NCBI RefSeq assembly: GCF_002608075.1
Contig: NZ_LAHA01000043.1
Coordinates: 1 to 64,000 of the forward strand
Reading direction: 5' to 3'
Length of the DNA stretch: 64,000 nucleotides
Source of the DNA: Nostoc linckia z4
Lineage (GTDB): Bacteria; Cyanobacteriota; Cyanobacteriia; Cyanobacteriales; Nostocaceae
Of this stretch, positions 1 through 10,016 are shown in pieces. The translations under genes and the position numbers were made by a program. The notes beneath the pieces are model-generated. The model was not told the DNA's origin. It was given only the letters and a program-made list of their open reading frames with translations, and made no database searches. Within the stretch, counting starts at the first letter, position 1. Each line of letters opens with the position of its first letter.

Positions 1-326
1 TCAGGATCAGGAGTCAGAATTCAGGAGTCAGAATTCAGGAGTCAGAATTCAGGAGTCAGAATTCAGGAGTCAGAATTCAGGAGTCAGAATTCAGGAGTCA
101 GAATTCAGGAGTCAGAATTCAGGAGTCAGAATTCGGGAGTCAGAATTCAGGAGTCAGAATTCAGGAGTCAGAATTCGGGAGTCAGAATTCAGGAGTCAGA
201 ATTCAGGAGTCAGAATTCAGGAGTTAGAATTCTGGAGTCAGAATTCGGGAGTCAGAATTCAGGAGTCAGAATTCAGGAGTCAGAATTCAGGAGTCAGAAT
301 TCAGGAGTCAGAATTCAGGAGTCAGA
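1..326. repeat. 14-bp tandem array (CAGGAGTCAGAATT)n
   Basis: About 23 head-to-tail copies of a 14-bp unit, each carrying an EcoRI-type GAATTC, with a few single-base variants (CGGGAGTC, GAGTTAG). The array starts at or before the window edge, so its full length is unknown. No coding frame of interest is seen. Confidence 0.95.
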
Positions 327-429
327 TGACTTTAAAAATTAGAATAAAATTTGATGAATCAATCTACAAATGATACTAAATTCTTTCTAATTTGTGATTT
401 TGCCTCCCAAGTACTGAATTATTATATTT

Positions 430-473
430 TTGTTAATTCTGAATTCTGAATTCTGAATTCTGAATTCTGATTC
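430..473. repeat. 7-bp repeat (AATTCTG)n upstream of ccs1
   Basis: Five or so copies of AATTCTG, the reverse complement of the AATTCAG heptamer that recurs at about 24276, 24405, 24600, 38210, 48460 and 48640. It lies 40 bp upstream of the ccs1 start and is a member of the short tandem repeats scattered through the window. Confidence 0.85.
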
Positions 474-514
474 CTAAATTCAGATAATTGTACACCGATT
501 AACACATGTGAGTA

Positions 515-1915
515 ATGACATTAGAAGATTCGACTTCCAAAAAAATCAGTTGGTGGGCTGTAGTTGGGCGGTATTTCCGCCGGGAGTTTTTGCCTGTACT
601 GACAGATTTACGACTGGCGATCGCACTATTACTATTGATTGCCATTTTTAGCGCTACAGGTACTGTAATTGAGCAAGGTCAGTCTCCAGCATTTTACCAA
701 GCTAACTATCCAGAACATCCAGCATTGTTTGGTTTCTTAAGTTGGAAAGTAATTCAAGTAGTTGGCTTAGACCATGTATATCGTACTTGGTGGTTTTTAG
801 CATTACTGATTTTATTTGGCACTAGCTTAACTGCTTGTTCTTTTACTCGTCAGTTACCAGCTTTAAAAGCAGCCCAACGCTGGAAATATTATGAAGAACC
901 ACGGGAATTTAAAAAACTAGCTTTAAGTGCGGAATTAGATACTGGTTCTTTGAATTTTCTCAACCAAATTTTACAGAAACGCCGTTATAAAATTTTTTCA
1001 GAAACAGAAAAAGAAAATGTTTTATATGCCCGTAAAGGAATAGTCGGACGTATTGGGCCAATTATCGTTCATATTGGCATCGTCACTATTTTGCTGGGAG
1101 GAATTTGGGGGGCAATGACCGGTTTTCTTGCCCAAGAAATGGTTGCTAGTGGCGATACATTTGAGGTAAAAAATATTATAGATGCTGGCCCTTTGGCAGC
1201 AGGTCAAGTGCCAAAAGATTGGTCTGTGCGAGTAAATCGTTTTTGGATTGATTACACTCCCACCGGAGGGATAGATCAATTTTATTCAGATTTATCTGTT
1301 TTAAATAATCAGGGACAAGAAGTTGACCACAAAAAGATTTTTGTTAACCAACCTCTGCGCTATCATGGCGTCACCTTTTACCAAACTGACTGGGGAATTG
1401 CGGCTGTTCGCGTCCAATTTAATAAAAGTCCAGTTTTCCAGCTACCGATGGTCAAGTTGAATACCAACGGACAAGGTGCAATTTGGGGAACCTGGATTCC
1501 GACTAAACCAGATTTGAGTCAAGGTGTCTCGGTGCTAGCCAAAGATTTACAAGGAATGGTATTAATTTATGATGCCACTGGCAAACTAGTTAATACTATC
1601 CGCGCTGGGATGTCCGCCGAAGTCAATGGTGTGAACTTGAAAATAATAGAGGTAATTGGTAGCACAGGTTTACAAATTAAAGCCGATCCAGGTATACCAA
1701 TTGTTTATTCAGGATTTGCTTTATTAATGTTGGGTGTGGTGATGAGTTACTTTTCCCACTCGCAAGTTTGGGCATTACAAAAAGGCGATCGCTTGTATGT
1801 CGGTGGCAAAACTAATCGCGCTCAAGTCGCCTTTGAACAAGAAGTTTTAGAAATTCTAGATCAATTGAGTTCGCAGCCAAAAAATGAAGATCGAGGAATG
1901 CCAATTCAAGTTTAA
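515..1915 (+). CDS. ccs1: Cytochrome c biogenesis protein Ccs1/ResB
   Basis: Membrane component of the System II cytochrome c maturation machinery, which with CcsA delivers haem to apocytochromes on the thylakoid lumen/periplasmic side. The 466-residue length fits cyanobacterial Ccs1. Visible are membrane segments near residues 33-52, 91-110 and 178-200, a long soluble domain, and a last segment near 398-416. His186 in the third segment (IVHIGIV) corresponds to the conserved haem-related histidine of the family. The usual partner ccdA or ccsA is not inside the window. The ATG follows a repeat-rich leader; no clear Shine-Dalgarno is seen. Family assignment is secure from the overall pattern; membrane limits are by eye. 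Confidence 0.93.
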   Translation: MTLEDSTSKKISWWAVVGRYFRREFLPVLTDLRLAIALLLLIAIFSATGTVIEQGQSPAFYQANYPEHPALFGFLSWKVIQVVGLDHVYRTWWFLALLILFGTSLTACSFTRQLPALKAAQRWKYYEEPREFKKLALSAELDTGSLNFLNQILQKRRYKIFSETEKENVLYARKGIVGRIGPIIVHIGIVTILLGGIWGAMTGFLAQEMVASGDTFEVKNIIDAGPLAAGQVPKDWSVRVNRFWIDYTPTGGIDQFYSDLSVLNNQGQEVDHKKIFVNQPLRYHGVTFYQTDWGIAAVRVQFNKSPVFQLPMVKLNTNGQGAIWGTWIPTKPDLSQGVSVLAKDLQGMVLIYDATGKLVNTIRAGMSAEVNGVNLKIIEVIGSTGLQIKADPGIPIVYSGFALLMLGVVMSYFSHSQVWALQKGDRLYVGGKTNRAQVAFEQEVLEILDQLSSQPKNEDRGMPIQV

Positions 1916-2021
1916 TTGTGATTAGTCATTAGTCATTAGTCATTAGACATCTCCAATAATTACACGTTTTTTAGGTAAATGAGGTAGATGGGTAGGGGCC
2001 AACGGTCGTCGGCCCTTACAA

Positions 2022-2113
2022 TAGACCTCTTGTAATCAATTGCTTTTTGCACTCTTGTGGTCTGGGGACAGGCAAAATACCAAACCTTTCCCCTTTTCCC
2101 GACTTCTGCAAGC
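2022..2113. repeat. Degenerate MITE-like element (TAGACCTCTTG family)
   Basis: Begins with TAGACCTCTTG and ends near a weak inverted copy (GACTTCTGCAAG), with pyrimidine-rich CCTTTCCCC sequence inside. It resembles the better-preserved copies at 21639, 38685 and 48683, but the right end is eroded. Confidence 0.5.
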
Positions 2114-2149
2114 TTAAAAAGGGGGCAACTTCTAAAGCCCCCTTTTTAA
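2114..2149. terminator. Bidirectional Rho-independent terminator
   Basis: A perfect 13-bp inverted repeat, TTAAAAAGGGGGC / GCCCCCTTTTTAA, with a 10-nt loop. A-tract and T-tract flank the GC stem, so it can act on both strands. It sits between the convergent ccs1 and the exported-protein gene at 2332-2961. Confidence 0.8.
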
Positions 2150-2331
2150 GGTAATACAGTTCAGTTAAGCTTTTTTCTCCCTTGCTCCCTTGCTAACTGC
2201 TGTATATTTTGTATCAATTTTCAAGTGATATCATGTCCGCCTAATCACTTGTCAAAAAAATTCTCCGCGTCCCCGCGTCTCCGTGTCAGTCCTAATGATA
2301 AGTCTTCAACCAGACATGATATGAAATGATA

Positions 2332-2961
2332 TTAATCTTCAATGGGTGCATTGGGAATTGCTGCATCAATATCAGCTTGGGATAAATTGGGAATTGACCA
2401 GTTAGGTTCACCGGCTTTGAATACTCTTGCAGGATTAACGTTAAATTCAATAGTACCGGTTTGTGGATTAGTTTTAGCTATTAACTGAGTTCCATCTACA
2501 ATTTTAATAGCCAAAGGTTCTGTCAATGCTTGGCCATCCGCAGCTATACCAGCTACCTTAGTTCCAATCGGTAGGTAAACGCCATCACAATCCCATTCAT
2601 TTTCTGTAATTTGACCATTTCCTAAGAAGTAGAGGGTATTTCCTTGGGCAACTTTTTTAGGTTTATGGGCGTAAATCGCTAGAGTTTTGCCAGTTTCATT
2701 GCGGCATTGTGCCCAGCTTGATGCTGTTTCTAAAATGTACTTTTGTAGCTTCAATTCACCTAATTCTTGCTCAATTTGTTCTGGTGTATATTGAGATTGT
2801 TCTGGTGTATTTTTCAGCTGCAATACATTATTAATTACTTGATTTACTTCGATATAGTCGGGAGTAGTAGTTAAGTCCGGTCTATCAGCCCAAGAAGGTT
2901 GGGCAATTATTAAATTAACTAAAAGTACTAAAGCCACGAGAGCAGTTTTGAAAAGTTTCAC
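2332..2961 (-). CDS. Exported protein of unknown function
   Basis: 209 residues. An N-terminal signal peptide is clear: a Lys-containing start, a hydrophobic run to about residue 20, then a likely signal peptidase I site after AQPSWA. The mature part is acidic with two cysteines (in AQCRNE and EWDCDG) that could form a disulfide. I do not recognise a domain. The start is GTG at 2961, supported by AAAGGACA a suitable distance upstream and by the signal peptide beginning there. It converges on ccs1 and is monocistronic as far as seen. Secretion is well supported; function is unknown. Confidence 0.8.
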   Translation of the reverse strand: MKLFKTALVALVLLVNLIIAQPSWADRPDLTTTPDYIEVNQVINNVLQLKNTPEQSQYTPEQIEQELGELKLQKYILETASSWAQCRNETGKTLAIYAHKPKKVAQGNTLYFLGNGQITENEWDCDGVYLPIGTKVAGIAADGQALTEPLAIKIVDGTQLIAKTNPQTGTIEFNVNPARVFKAGEPNWSIPNLSQADIDAAIPNAPIED

Positions 2962-3084
2962 TTGGATTGTCCTTTTGAGGTTTACAAAAGATTTTCAGTA
3001 TTGAAAATTTTACTAAATGAGACTATTTATTTGAATGGGTTTTTAGCTTTGTTAGCAAACAGTCTCACAAATATTCAGCCATGA

Positions 3085-3801
3085 TTACCCACGAATTTCA
3101 ATGCTTGAGGATGTTGCCAGCTGTCCATTCATTGCATACAGTTTGACAAGCCCAGTTAAACACAAGCAGCTAACTATCAAGGCAATTGGAGTCAGGGAGG
3201 CACTGTCTAAGATAATAAACACACCCAAGCCTATTAAAACGAAAGGAACAAAACCGTTGCCATAACGAGTTAACAGCTGAGAAATTGCAGGCTGGCAAGT
3301 CAGCTTATAGGTTACATAGCACCAAACGCCGACTAACAGCAAGAAGATTGCAACGATCGCCAGCAAACTAGAGGGGGTACTATTAGCAAACAAGGGCATA
3401 TAGATACTGATGTTATCACTACCGTTGGCGATGGTAATAGCCGCCACACTGCAAGCTTGGGGAGATAGAAAACTAATCAAGGAAAAAGAACTAGACAATT
3501 GGGGCTGTACTTCTGACTGAGAATCGTTTTCGGGATTCAACAAACGATTTAGTCCAATGGTGATGGGTATTAAACCCAAAAGACCAATCCAATGGGATGG
3601 CAAAACCAAACCCCCCAGAAAACCAACTAAGCTAGCAATCACTAAAGTACAAAAACCTAGATACTGACCAATCACGATGTGTCGATGCCGGAAAGTTGCA
3701 TTTACCTGAGAAAATAACAGCGTTAAGATAACTAAATCATCGAGGTTTGTAGCTGTAAAAGCTGCTATTCCGGTGGAAAATGCACTGATGAGTTCGTTCA
3801 T
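3085..3801 (-). CDS. CadD-like cation transporter
   Basis: 238-residue polytopic membrane protein resembling the cadmium resistance transporter (CadD) family in length and in the N-terminal segment around ATNLDDLVILTLLFSQ, where the acidic pair after Asn is typical. Further hydrophobic segments at about 40-62, 68-82, 108-125, 140-165 and 175-215 suggest six helices. An Asp-rich site (NGSDNISIY) in the middle is also family-like. ATG at 3801 is preceded by a strong GAGGAGA site. Substrate (Cd, another divalent cation, or something else) cannot be told from sequence. Confidence 0.75.
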   Translation of the reverse strand: MNELISAFSTGIAAFTATNLDDLVILTLLFSQVNATFRHRHIVIGQYLGFCTLVIASLVGFLGGLVLPSHWIGLLGLIPITIGLNRLLNPENDSQSEVQPQLSSSFSLISFLSPQACSVAAITIANGSDNISIYMPLFANSTPSSLLAIVAIFLLLVGVWCYVTYKLTCQPAISQLLTRYGNGFVPFVLIGLGVFIILDSASLTPIALIVSCLCLTGLVKLYAMNGQLATSSSIEIRG

Positions 3802-4202
3802 TTTTATCTCTCCTCACATATTGGTGTGTCTAGGTTAGCGTTAGTTAATATCTGCCAATTTTGGAAAAACTGCGAGTTAATTAAATATGAAATTTGAGAT
3901 TTTGGATAAAATTTTTAAATTTAAAACTATAAAAAATTTCATAAACGACAAATTTGTTTATCTAATTAATCCAAAACACACAATCTAAAATTTTTCATTC
4001 AAGCTGCTTATCAGAAGCTTACAAAAGCAATCATAAATCTCAAATTCCAAATTTTTTAGCTCTATCAATCTGCTTGTGGTAAATTTTATTTTTCTTCAAA
4101 ATCCTGAGGAGAGAGTCTAAGTTTAATCGATAATTATATAGACTAAAATAGCATTGAGACTCTCTGAACATTGGATAATGAAAATCCATTTTTACTCCGC
4201 TT

Positions 4203-4865
4203 TTATTGACGAATCAGCTTTTCCACAACTTTATTGTTTTCACCAAGTTGCTGGTCATCAACAAAGAATTTATTACTAGAACTTTCTTTGGTAAATTTGG
4301 CATTACTTTGGGTATGAAGTCCCGGTAAAATATTTAATTTAACTTCTTTATTATCTTTGGAATTAGGTACTAAAGTTACTTTTAATTCGCTGAGAATTCG
4401 TTGCTGTTCTTTGATGATTTGAGTAAGTTCGTTGAGTTGTTGGGTGTGTATATCATCCAATTTTTCATGGAGTAATTCAATATTTTGTCCAGCCCTCAAA
4501 TTTACTTGGTGGTCAATTTCAGAATTTTTGCGATCGGTATCAGATTGGCGATTTTGACTCATCAAAACGATGGGTGCTGTGTAAGCTGAGGCAAATGAAA
4601 ATACTAAGTTGAGCATCATGAAGGGTGACTCATCCCAGTGGGGAACCCCAGGCATTAAGTTCATACCAACCCATCCCGCCAAAACGGTACTTTGTCCAAT
4701 CAAAAATCCCCAGGAACCAACCTGCGCCGCAAATTTATCAGCAAGGCGTTGTCCGAAAGTCAGTTCTGTAATCGAAGTGTCTGCTGCTGGTTGTATCTCT
4801 ACAACTTGGGGCTTTTGAGTTACTTTTGCATCAACTTTGTTCGATACTGGTTTTAATGTATTCAT
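4203..4865 (-). CDS. DUF1003 membrane protein
   Basis: 220 residues. A DUF1003 core lies at about 35-160: FGQRLADKFAAQVGSWGFL, two membrane helices (FLIGQSTVLAGWVGMNL and FMMLNLVFSFASAYTAPIVL), then the RQSDTDR motif, a helical tail and a coiled-coil-like stretch ending near residue 160. The C-terminal 60 residues are polar and look specific to this lineage. The AAGAGGTG ribosome site 10 bp upstream supports the ATG at 4865. Function of the family is not established; cytoplasmic-membrane location is inferred from the two helices. Confidence 0.85.
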   Translation of the reverse strand: MNTLKPVSNKVDAKVTQKPQVVEIQPAADTSITELTFGQRLADKFAAQVGSWGFLIGQSTVLAGWVGMNLMPGVPHWDESPFMMLNLVFSFASAYTAPIVLMSQNRQSDTDRKNSEIDHQVNLRAGQNIELLHEKLDDIHTQQLNELTQIIKEQQRILSELKVTLVPNSKDNKEVKLNILPGLHTQSNAKFTKESSSNKFFVDDQQLGENNKVVEKLIRQ

Positions 4866-5359
4866 CTTGCACCTCTTGGCGTCGTTTCAATCTGTGTTTA
4901 TCCTGATGACTTTTAATGTACGCTGGTTGAATGATAGGAGCAAATATTCTTTTTTTTTAAATCGATAAATAAAATTGATTGAGAAAAAACCTAAACAGGC
5001 AGTGGGGAGTAATACCACTGGGCGTTCTAAAACTTAATTCGGGAGCAGAGGACAAAAATAACTCCCCAGTCACCCAATAGGGTTTGGGGGAAGGGGGAAG
5101 GGGGAAAGGGGAAAGGGGAAAGGTTTTAAATACATCCAAATCCCCTTACCCCGGTTGGTGAGCTTGTCGAACCATTAACCTTTTCCCAGACCACAAGGGA
5201 AGTTCATACTGCTTATCCGAATCGTATTGACCAGTCAACAATCAACACTCAAAACCAACTTTTTCCCCGACTTTTGCAACAGCATCAGATAAAACAGCCG
5301 ACTTCAGCCGACTGACAAAACAAAGTGCGATCGCTTAGGCTATTGGGCGAAGAGATAAA
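4866..5359. repeat. Gene-free spacer with MITE-like, GGGGAAA-filled element
   Basis: Holds an interspersed element at about 5076-5232. The left end CAATAGGGTTTGG is an imperfect inverted match to the right end CCGAATCGTATTG, with (GGGGAAA)n near the left and a conserved CCCAGACCACAAGGGAAGTTC block near the right. Related copies lie near 7155-7312 and 41665-41909. No gene is seen. Confidence 0.7.
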
Positions 5360-6316
5360 ATGTCAAGTATAAAAATTATGCTTCACACTCCTAGCCCACT
5401 TGCAGAAGACTTAGCAGTTCAAAACCATCCCAGTTGTGATTTTTTGACAATACAACATCGCATCCGTTTCCTCGTAGATAGATATGTTGCAGCCGAAAAA
5501 CTACACGAACGCTTGCAAGATTTACCGATACAATTTCAAAATCCCCAACCACGTCCTTGGAAAGTCATCGACTGGCAAGCAATCAACCGCAATCAAATTA
5601 TCGGTATAGAACCAGAAGTTTTTTTATCAATCTTGATTGGTGCAATGGATACAGAAGCACCCATTCGCGGCTATACCCAAACCAGTCGCCAATATTTAGA
5701 AAACTTGCATCCTCACATGGCTTGCTTTGTTGGTGGAACAGTCGGTGAAGATAACAATCTTACAGAACTTGGTTTATGGGAAAAAGAAGAACGTCAGCAC
5801 ACACCTGCATTAATCAAAGTCTATAGCCAACTAACAGGTGACAAAATTACCCCTAAACATCGTACAGTCCGCGGCTATCTCCCCACAGATGACCCTCACG
5901 AAGATTTATATCGCCACGGCTTACACCGCATTGCTACAGAATATGGTGCAACCTGCCTTTACCTTTGGCTAATGGCTCACACCACAGGCGCACTGCACGA
6001 AGTACTCGCAGAACTAGCACAAGATGAAATCAACCACATGACTAAATTCTGGGGCTTTGGAGTCTGGGCTTTTCCAGATACGGGGTTAATCCGAATTACA
6101 CGCACCCTAATCAAAACTCGCTCTCAAAACTATCAGCGCAACAACCTTATCCGTACTCTTCGCCGGATGATGGCTACCCTGAATTGGAAGGCTTGGTCAT
6201 TAACCAACAAAACCACCCTCCTGTTTACCTCCACTTATACAATGCATCGCTTGTGGACTTGGAACAAAACCCTGACACCAAAATACCTACAAACTTTATT
6301 TGAAATTAGTCATTAG
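5360..6316 (+). CDS. Ferritin-like di-iron protein
   Basis: 318 residues. Two iron-ligand-type motifs are visible: WEKEERQH near residue 133 and, after a helix containing HEVLAEL, AQDEINHM near 220. This Glu...ExxH / Glu...DExxH pattern is that of the ferritin-like superfamily that includes acyl-ACP desaturases and related oxygenases. The C-terminal ~70 residues are basic. It precedes uppS by 78 bp on the same strand, so co-transcription is likely. With the neighbouring acyl-AMP ligase and hydroxylase-type enzyme, a role in oxidising a lipid or isoprenoid is an inference only; the substrate is unknown. Confidence 0.75.
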   Translation: MSSIKIMLHTPSPLAEDLAVQNHPSCDFLTIQHRIRFLVDRYVAAEKLHERLQDLPIQFQNPQPRPWKVIDWQAINRNQIIGIEPEVFLSILIGAMDTEAPIRGYTQTSRQYLENLHPHMACFVGGTVGEDNNLTELGLWEKEERQHTPALIKVYSQLTGDKITPKHRTVRGYLPTDDPHEDLYRHGLHRIATEYGATCLYLWLMAHTTGALHEVLAELAQDEINHMTKFWGFGVWAFPDTGLIRITRTLIKTRSQNYQRNNLIRTLRRMMATLNWKAWSLTNKTTLLFTSTYTMHRLWTWNKTLTPKYLQTLFEISH

Positions 6317-6394
6317 TTTTAGATAAATAACACACCAAGCCAGACACATCAAAGCAATTGCCAATCCCAAATCTCAAATTTAATCGTATAAAAA

Positions 6395-7141
6395 ATGACA
6401 AAATTACCCGCCGATTTAAACCCGCAACACCTACCCCAACATATCGCCGTCATCATGGATGGTAACGGCCGCTGGGCAACTCAGCGAGGATTACCTCGCA
6501 TCGCCGGACATCGCCAAGGAGCCAAAACCCTCAAAGAATTATTACGTTGTTGCAAACATTGGGGAATCAAAGCACTAACCGCCTACGCTTTTTCTACCGA
6601 AAACTGGCAACGTCCCGTTGAAGAAGTAGATTTTCTGATGCTTTTGTTTGAGCGATTACTGCGCCGAGAATTAGCACAGATGCATCAAGAAGGGGTGCGA
6701 ATTTCATTTATTGGAGATTTATCAGTTTTAGCCAAATCTCTACAAAGAGAAATGGAACGTTCAATGACAGAAACCTTAAATAACCAAGCAATACACTTTA
6801 CCGTTGCAGTGAACTACGGTAGCCGTAACGAAATTACAAAAGTCTGTCGTCAAGTAGCTCAATTAGTGGAAACAGGGGAACTTAGGGCAGAACAAGTAAA
6901 TGAAAACTTGATAGAAAAACACCTCTACACCGCAGATACTCCCGAACCAGATTTGCTGATTCGTACCAGCGGTGAGATGCGATTGAGTAATTTTCTTCTG
7001 TGGCAAATGGCCTACACAGAAATGTATTTTACTGAAACTCTTTGGCCAGATTTTGACACACAAGCATTTCATCAAGCTTTGTTGAGTTACCAAAAACGCG
7101 ATCGCCGTTTTGGTCAACTTAAAACCTCAATCTCAGCTTAG
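6395..7141 (+). CDS. uppS: Isoprenyl transferase (cis-prenyltransferase)
   Basis: 248 residues, the normal length for undecaprenyl diphosphate synthases, which condense isopentenyl units onto farnesyl diphosphate to make the carrier lipid for peptidoglycan and glycans. The [13 protein letters not shown] motif with catalytic Asp near residue 22, the GHRQGAK motif, FSTENWQRP, and the C-terminal [15 protein letters not shown] and ETLWPDF motifs are all present, so it should be active. Its neighbours are a ferritin-like protein and, on the opposite strand, a fatty acyl-AMP ligase. Whether it is the housekeeping UppS or a paralogue dedicated to this island cannot be told here. Confidence 0.93.
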   Translation: MTKLPADLNPQHLPQHIAVIMDGNGRWATQRGLPRIAGHRQGAKTLKELLRCCKHWGIKALTAYAFSTENWQRPVEEVDFLMLLFERLLRRELAQMHQEGVRISFIGDLSVLAKSLQREMERSMTETLNNQAIHFTVAVNYGSRNEITKVCRQVAQLVETGELRAEQVNENLIEKHLYTADTPEPDLLIRTSGEMRLSNFLLWQMAYTEMYFTETLWPDFDTQAFHQALLSYQKRDRRFGQLKTSISA

Positions 7142-7154
7142 CCATACAAATTAT

Positions 7155-7420
7155 CCTCACACTTCCCCGAAAGGGGAAAGGGGAAAGGGGAAAGGGGAAA
7201 GGGGAAAGGGGAAGGGGGAAAGGGGAAAGGGGAAAGGGGAAAGGGGAAAGTGTTTTAACCTTTTCCCAGACCACAAGGGAAGTTCATACTGCTTATCCAA
7301 ACCGTATTGGACATGATATTACTTATGATTAAACTTTCTTTGCCTCCCCGTGTCTCCGTGTCTCCGTGTCTCCGTGTCCCCGTGTCCCCGTGTCTCCGTG
7401 TCTCCGTGTCTTCGCGTCAG
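7155..7420. repeat. Tandem repeats: (GGGGAAA)n element and (TCCGTGTC)n
   Basis: About 11 GGGGAAA heptamers at 7172-7252 are followed by the CCCAGACCACAAGGGAAGTTC block and a CCAAACCGTATTG end (second copy of the element at 5076). An 8-bp array of CCGTGTCT/CCGTGTCC units then fills about 7346-7415. It separates the convergent uppS and acyl-AMP ligase genes; open frames across it are repeat artefacts. Confidence 0.85.
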
Positions 7421-7440
7421 CTGATAAGTCACACAAAGTA

Positions 7441-9291
7441 TCAAGTGTCTTCGATTCCTGGCAAACTACTCAAATCGGTGGGATCTAATCGTTCTGAGGC
7501 GGGGCAGAACCATTGTTCGATAAAGGGTAGTGTGCCTGCTAAAAACTTGTCGCGACAGCGACGGCGTTGGACTTTGCCGCTAAAGGTTTTGGGCACAGCA
7601 CCGGGTTTTAACAGAGCGATCGCGTAAACTTCTACTAAATGCTGCATCAACATGGTTTGGCGAATAGCACCAATTATCTCTGCAATCTGCTTGGCATCCA
7701 ATGTTCGCAGGGCGTGACGATGGATTTCTTGCACAATTACTAGTCTTTCTTCTCCTTCCACATTTACAGAAAAAGCGGCGCTAGCATTCTCTGATAATGC
7801 TGGATGGCTGTTTTCTGAAGTTTGTTCTAACAATTGAGGATAAAAATTGCGCCCCCAAAAAATCATGATGTCTTTGAAACGACCAGTAATAAACAATTGG
7901 TCGTTGTGTATGAAACCTAAATCACCGGTTCTTAAAAAGGGGCCGTCACCACTATCTGACAAATAAGCTTGGAATGTTTTCTCGGTTTCTTGGGGTCGAT
8001 GCCAATAACTACGACTCAGCCCCAGTCCTTGCACCCAAATTTCACCGACACCATCAGGGGGACAAGGAGTCAAAGTCTGGGGATTGACAATTATCGCGCG
8101 GTTTCCCGGCCACGGATGACCGCAACTCACCACCATTCGCGCTCTAGTTTGCCCCTGTTCTACCATCACAACTCGATTTTCTGACAAAGCTTGCTCATCC
8201 ACAAACTGAATGGCTGATGACCTTTGGAAAACACCTCCAGAAATCCACAAAGTTGCTTCCGCCATTCCATAGGAAGGATAAAATACCTGTTCTCGAAAGC
8301 CATAGGGTGCAAATAAAGCTGTAAATTTTTCTAGAGTTTCAGGTCTTATAGGTTCTGCGCCATTGCCAGCGATTTGCCAACTACTCAAATCCAAATCTGG
8401 TATTTGTTCTGGTTTCACTCTATGGATGCAGAGATCGTACATAAAATTAGGGCCGCCGGTGATGGTTGCTTTGTAGGTTGAAATTGCCTTGAGCCAACGG
8501 CTGGGGTTTTGAAACACTGCTACTGGCGTCATTAAAGCAGCATGGCCTCCAGAATAAAGGGTTTGCATAATGGCAGCAACCAAACCCATATCATGAGTTA
8601 AAGGCAGCCAATTCACTGCCCGAAATTCAAAATCAGGAAATTTCCGTTGAAAATTGCCGCAGTTTTCCAACACATTCCTGTGGGTAATTGTGACTGCTTT
8701 GGGAATACCTGTGGAACCAGAGGTGTATTGAAAATAAGCGATGGCATCGCCATCAATTTCTCGTTTCTGCCATTTACAGGCCTGATTCAAGGAAATTCCA
8801 TCGCTGGCTATCCAAGATAAATTTTTATTTTTTAAATCATAATTTGGTGATTGAGTCAACCACTCTGACCATGAATTTTGTAACTTACTTGTGAGTTCGG
8901 TAGTAGTGAGAGCAAAATTTACTTGACATTCTTGGACGCGAAAGGCAAAATCCGCCCATTCTTCAGCATTTTGAGGGGGTCTTGTGGGTATGGCGATCGC
9001 CCCCGCATAAAAGCAACCAAATAAAGCTGCAACAAACTCCAGACAAGCTTTGAAAGGATAAACTAATAAAATGCGTTGGCTGTGCCCACCGCAGGCATCG
9101 CCAATTGAAGTGACAGATTCCAGACTAACAGCGATGGCACGAGCTTGTAAATCTAAGTCTTGATAGGTGAGGAAACCAGACTCAATTTCTCCGTCTTTGA
9201 GAAAAGTGAAAGCTCCATCGCTTGGTTGTTTTTCAGCGCGATGAATGAGAACATCTATGAGAGATTTGAACGAAGAGGATAACACTGTCAC
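7441..9291 (-). CDS. Fatty acyl-AMP ligase (FAAL-type)
   Basis: Adenylates a fatty acid with ATP, usually to load an acyl carrier protein. Core ANL motifs are present: YFQYTSGSTGIPKAV (A3), NWLPLTHDMGL, GNGAEPIR, SYGMAEATL (A5), a WVQGLGLSRSYW region, LRTGDLGF (A7) and a C-terminal SGKVQRRRCR lysine (A10). The motif set GNGAEPIR/SYGMAEATL fits FAALs rather than acyl-CoA ligases. The frame is open to 9420, but that extension runs through a GGGGAA repeat and looks non-coding; I prefer GTG at 9291 (616 residues), with GTG at 9285 an alternative. No acyl carrier protein or polyketide synthase is adjacent, so the acceptor is unknown. Confidence 0.88.
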   Translation of the reverse strand: MTVLSSSFKSLIDVLIHRAEKQPSDGAFTFLKDGEIESGFLTYQDLDLQARAIAVSLESVTSIGDACGGHSQRILLVYPFKACLEFVAALFGCFYAGAIAIPTRPPQNAEEWADFAFRVQECQVNFALTTTELTSKLQNSWSEWLTQSPNYDLKNKNLSWIASDGISLNQACKWQKREIDGDAIAYFQYTSGSTGIPKAVTITHRNVLENCGNFQRKFPDFEFRAVNWLPLTHDMGLVAAIMQTLYSGGHAALMTPVAVFQNPSRWLKAISTYKATITGGPNFMYDLCIHRVKPEQIPDLDLSSWQIAGNGAEPIRPETLEKFTALFAPYGFREQVFYPSYGMAEATLWISGGVFQRSSAIQFVDEQALSENRVVMVEQGQTRARMVVSCGHPWPGNRAIIVNPQTLTPCPPDGVGEIWVQGLGLSRSYWHRPQETEKTFQAYLSDSGDGPFLRTGDLGFIHNDQLFITGRFKDIMIFWGRNFYPQLLEQTSENSHPALSENASAAFSVNVEGEERLVIVQEIHRHALRTLDAKQIAEIIGAIRQTMLMQHLVEVYAIALLKPGAVPKTFSGKVQRRRCRDKFLAGTLPFIEQWFCPASERLDPTDLSSLPGIEDT

Positions 9292-9497
9292 AAAAATCTT
9301 ATGATAAAGCGCAGAGCAAAATAATAATAATCCATTCCAATACTTGTCGGTTAAGGGGAAAAGGGGAAGGGGAAAGGGGAAAGAAAAAACCTTTACCCGT
9401 AAGTCCTGGAGAAAGTGCAATCTTGCTACTCAGGCTGTTAACAGTCAACAGCCAGCACTGCTACTTTTGAATAGATAAACAAAATTTTGTCAAAAAT

Positions 9498-10013
9498 ATG
9501 TTGATTGATATTATACAAATGGTAACTGCCTTGATAGCCGGCTTTGCGATCGCCAGTTTGGGTGAGTACTGGAGTCACCGCTTGATGCATATATTTCCGA
9601 AAACCTGCCAATTTCATGTCGATCACCATACAGATGGAACTGGACAGGGTGTGGTGAAAGAACTTCGAGATTATGTCCTTGGTGGTTTGCCGATACTGTT
9701 GTTGACAATTTTAGTTCTTGACCGAATTGGGGCAAACTTGTACATTCAAATTGCTTGGGTAATCGGATGTTTAAGTTATGCCGTATTTGCAGCTTACGCC
9801 CATCAACTCCAACACGATAACCCCAAATTATGTTTCTGGTTAGCTATGCCAGTTCATCATGTTCATCACGAATACCAGCAATGGAATCATAACTTTGGTA
9901 TTGGTGTTGACTGGTGGGATCGAATTTTTGGAACCTATCAACTTGTAAATTGGCAAACCGAGAGCCAGTTGCAACCAGAGAAGCGTGGATATTTACAAGT
10001 TCGTTGGTGGTGA
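9498..10013 (+). CDS. Fatty-acid hydroxylase/sterol desaturase superfamily protein
   Basis: 171-residue membrane di-iron enzyme candidate. The histidine clusters of the superfamily are visible: HRLMH (27-31), HVDHH (40-44), HQLQH, and HHVHHEYQQWNHN near residues 118-130. Hydrophobic stretches at about 4-22, 57-75 and 80-97 would place the cluster at the cytosolic membrane face. These enzymes hydroxylate or desaturate acyl chains, sterols or carotenoids; length and histidine spacing resemble beta-carotene/fatty-acid hydroxylases. It lies divergent from the acyl-AMP ligase with about 200 bp between, and a lipid substrate is plausible but inferred. Confidence 0.82.
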   Translation: MLIDIIQMVTALIAGFAIASLGEYWSHRLMHIFPKTCQFHVDHHTDGTGQGVVKELRDYVLGGLPILLLTILVLDRIGANLYIQIAWVIGCLSYAVFAAYAHQLQHDNPKLCFWLAMPVHHVHHEYQQWNHNFGIGVDWWDRIFGTYQLVNWQTESQLQPEKRGYLQVRWW

Positions 10014-10016
10014 TAC

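Noticed and set aside
5360-7141. Dimetal halogenase of the cylindrocyclophane type
   Set aside because: Acyl-AMP ligase and ferritin-like genes recall such clusters, but no carrier protein or polyketide synthase is present and the halogenase-specific motif could not be confirmed.
7110-7627. Short plus-strand frames (68 and 106 codons)
   Set aside because: They run through GGGGAAA and CCGTGTCT repeats and overlap the acyl-AMP ligase gene end.
9292-9420. N-terminal extension of the acyl-AMP ligase
   Set aside because: The 43 extra codons run through a GGGGAA repeat and resemble no ligase N-terminus; the GTG at 9291 is preferred.
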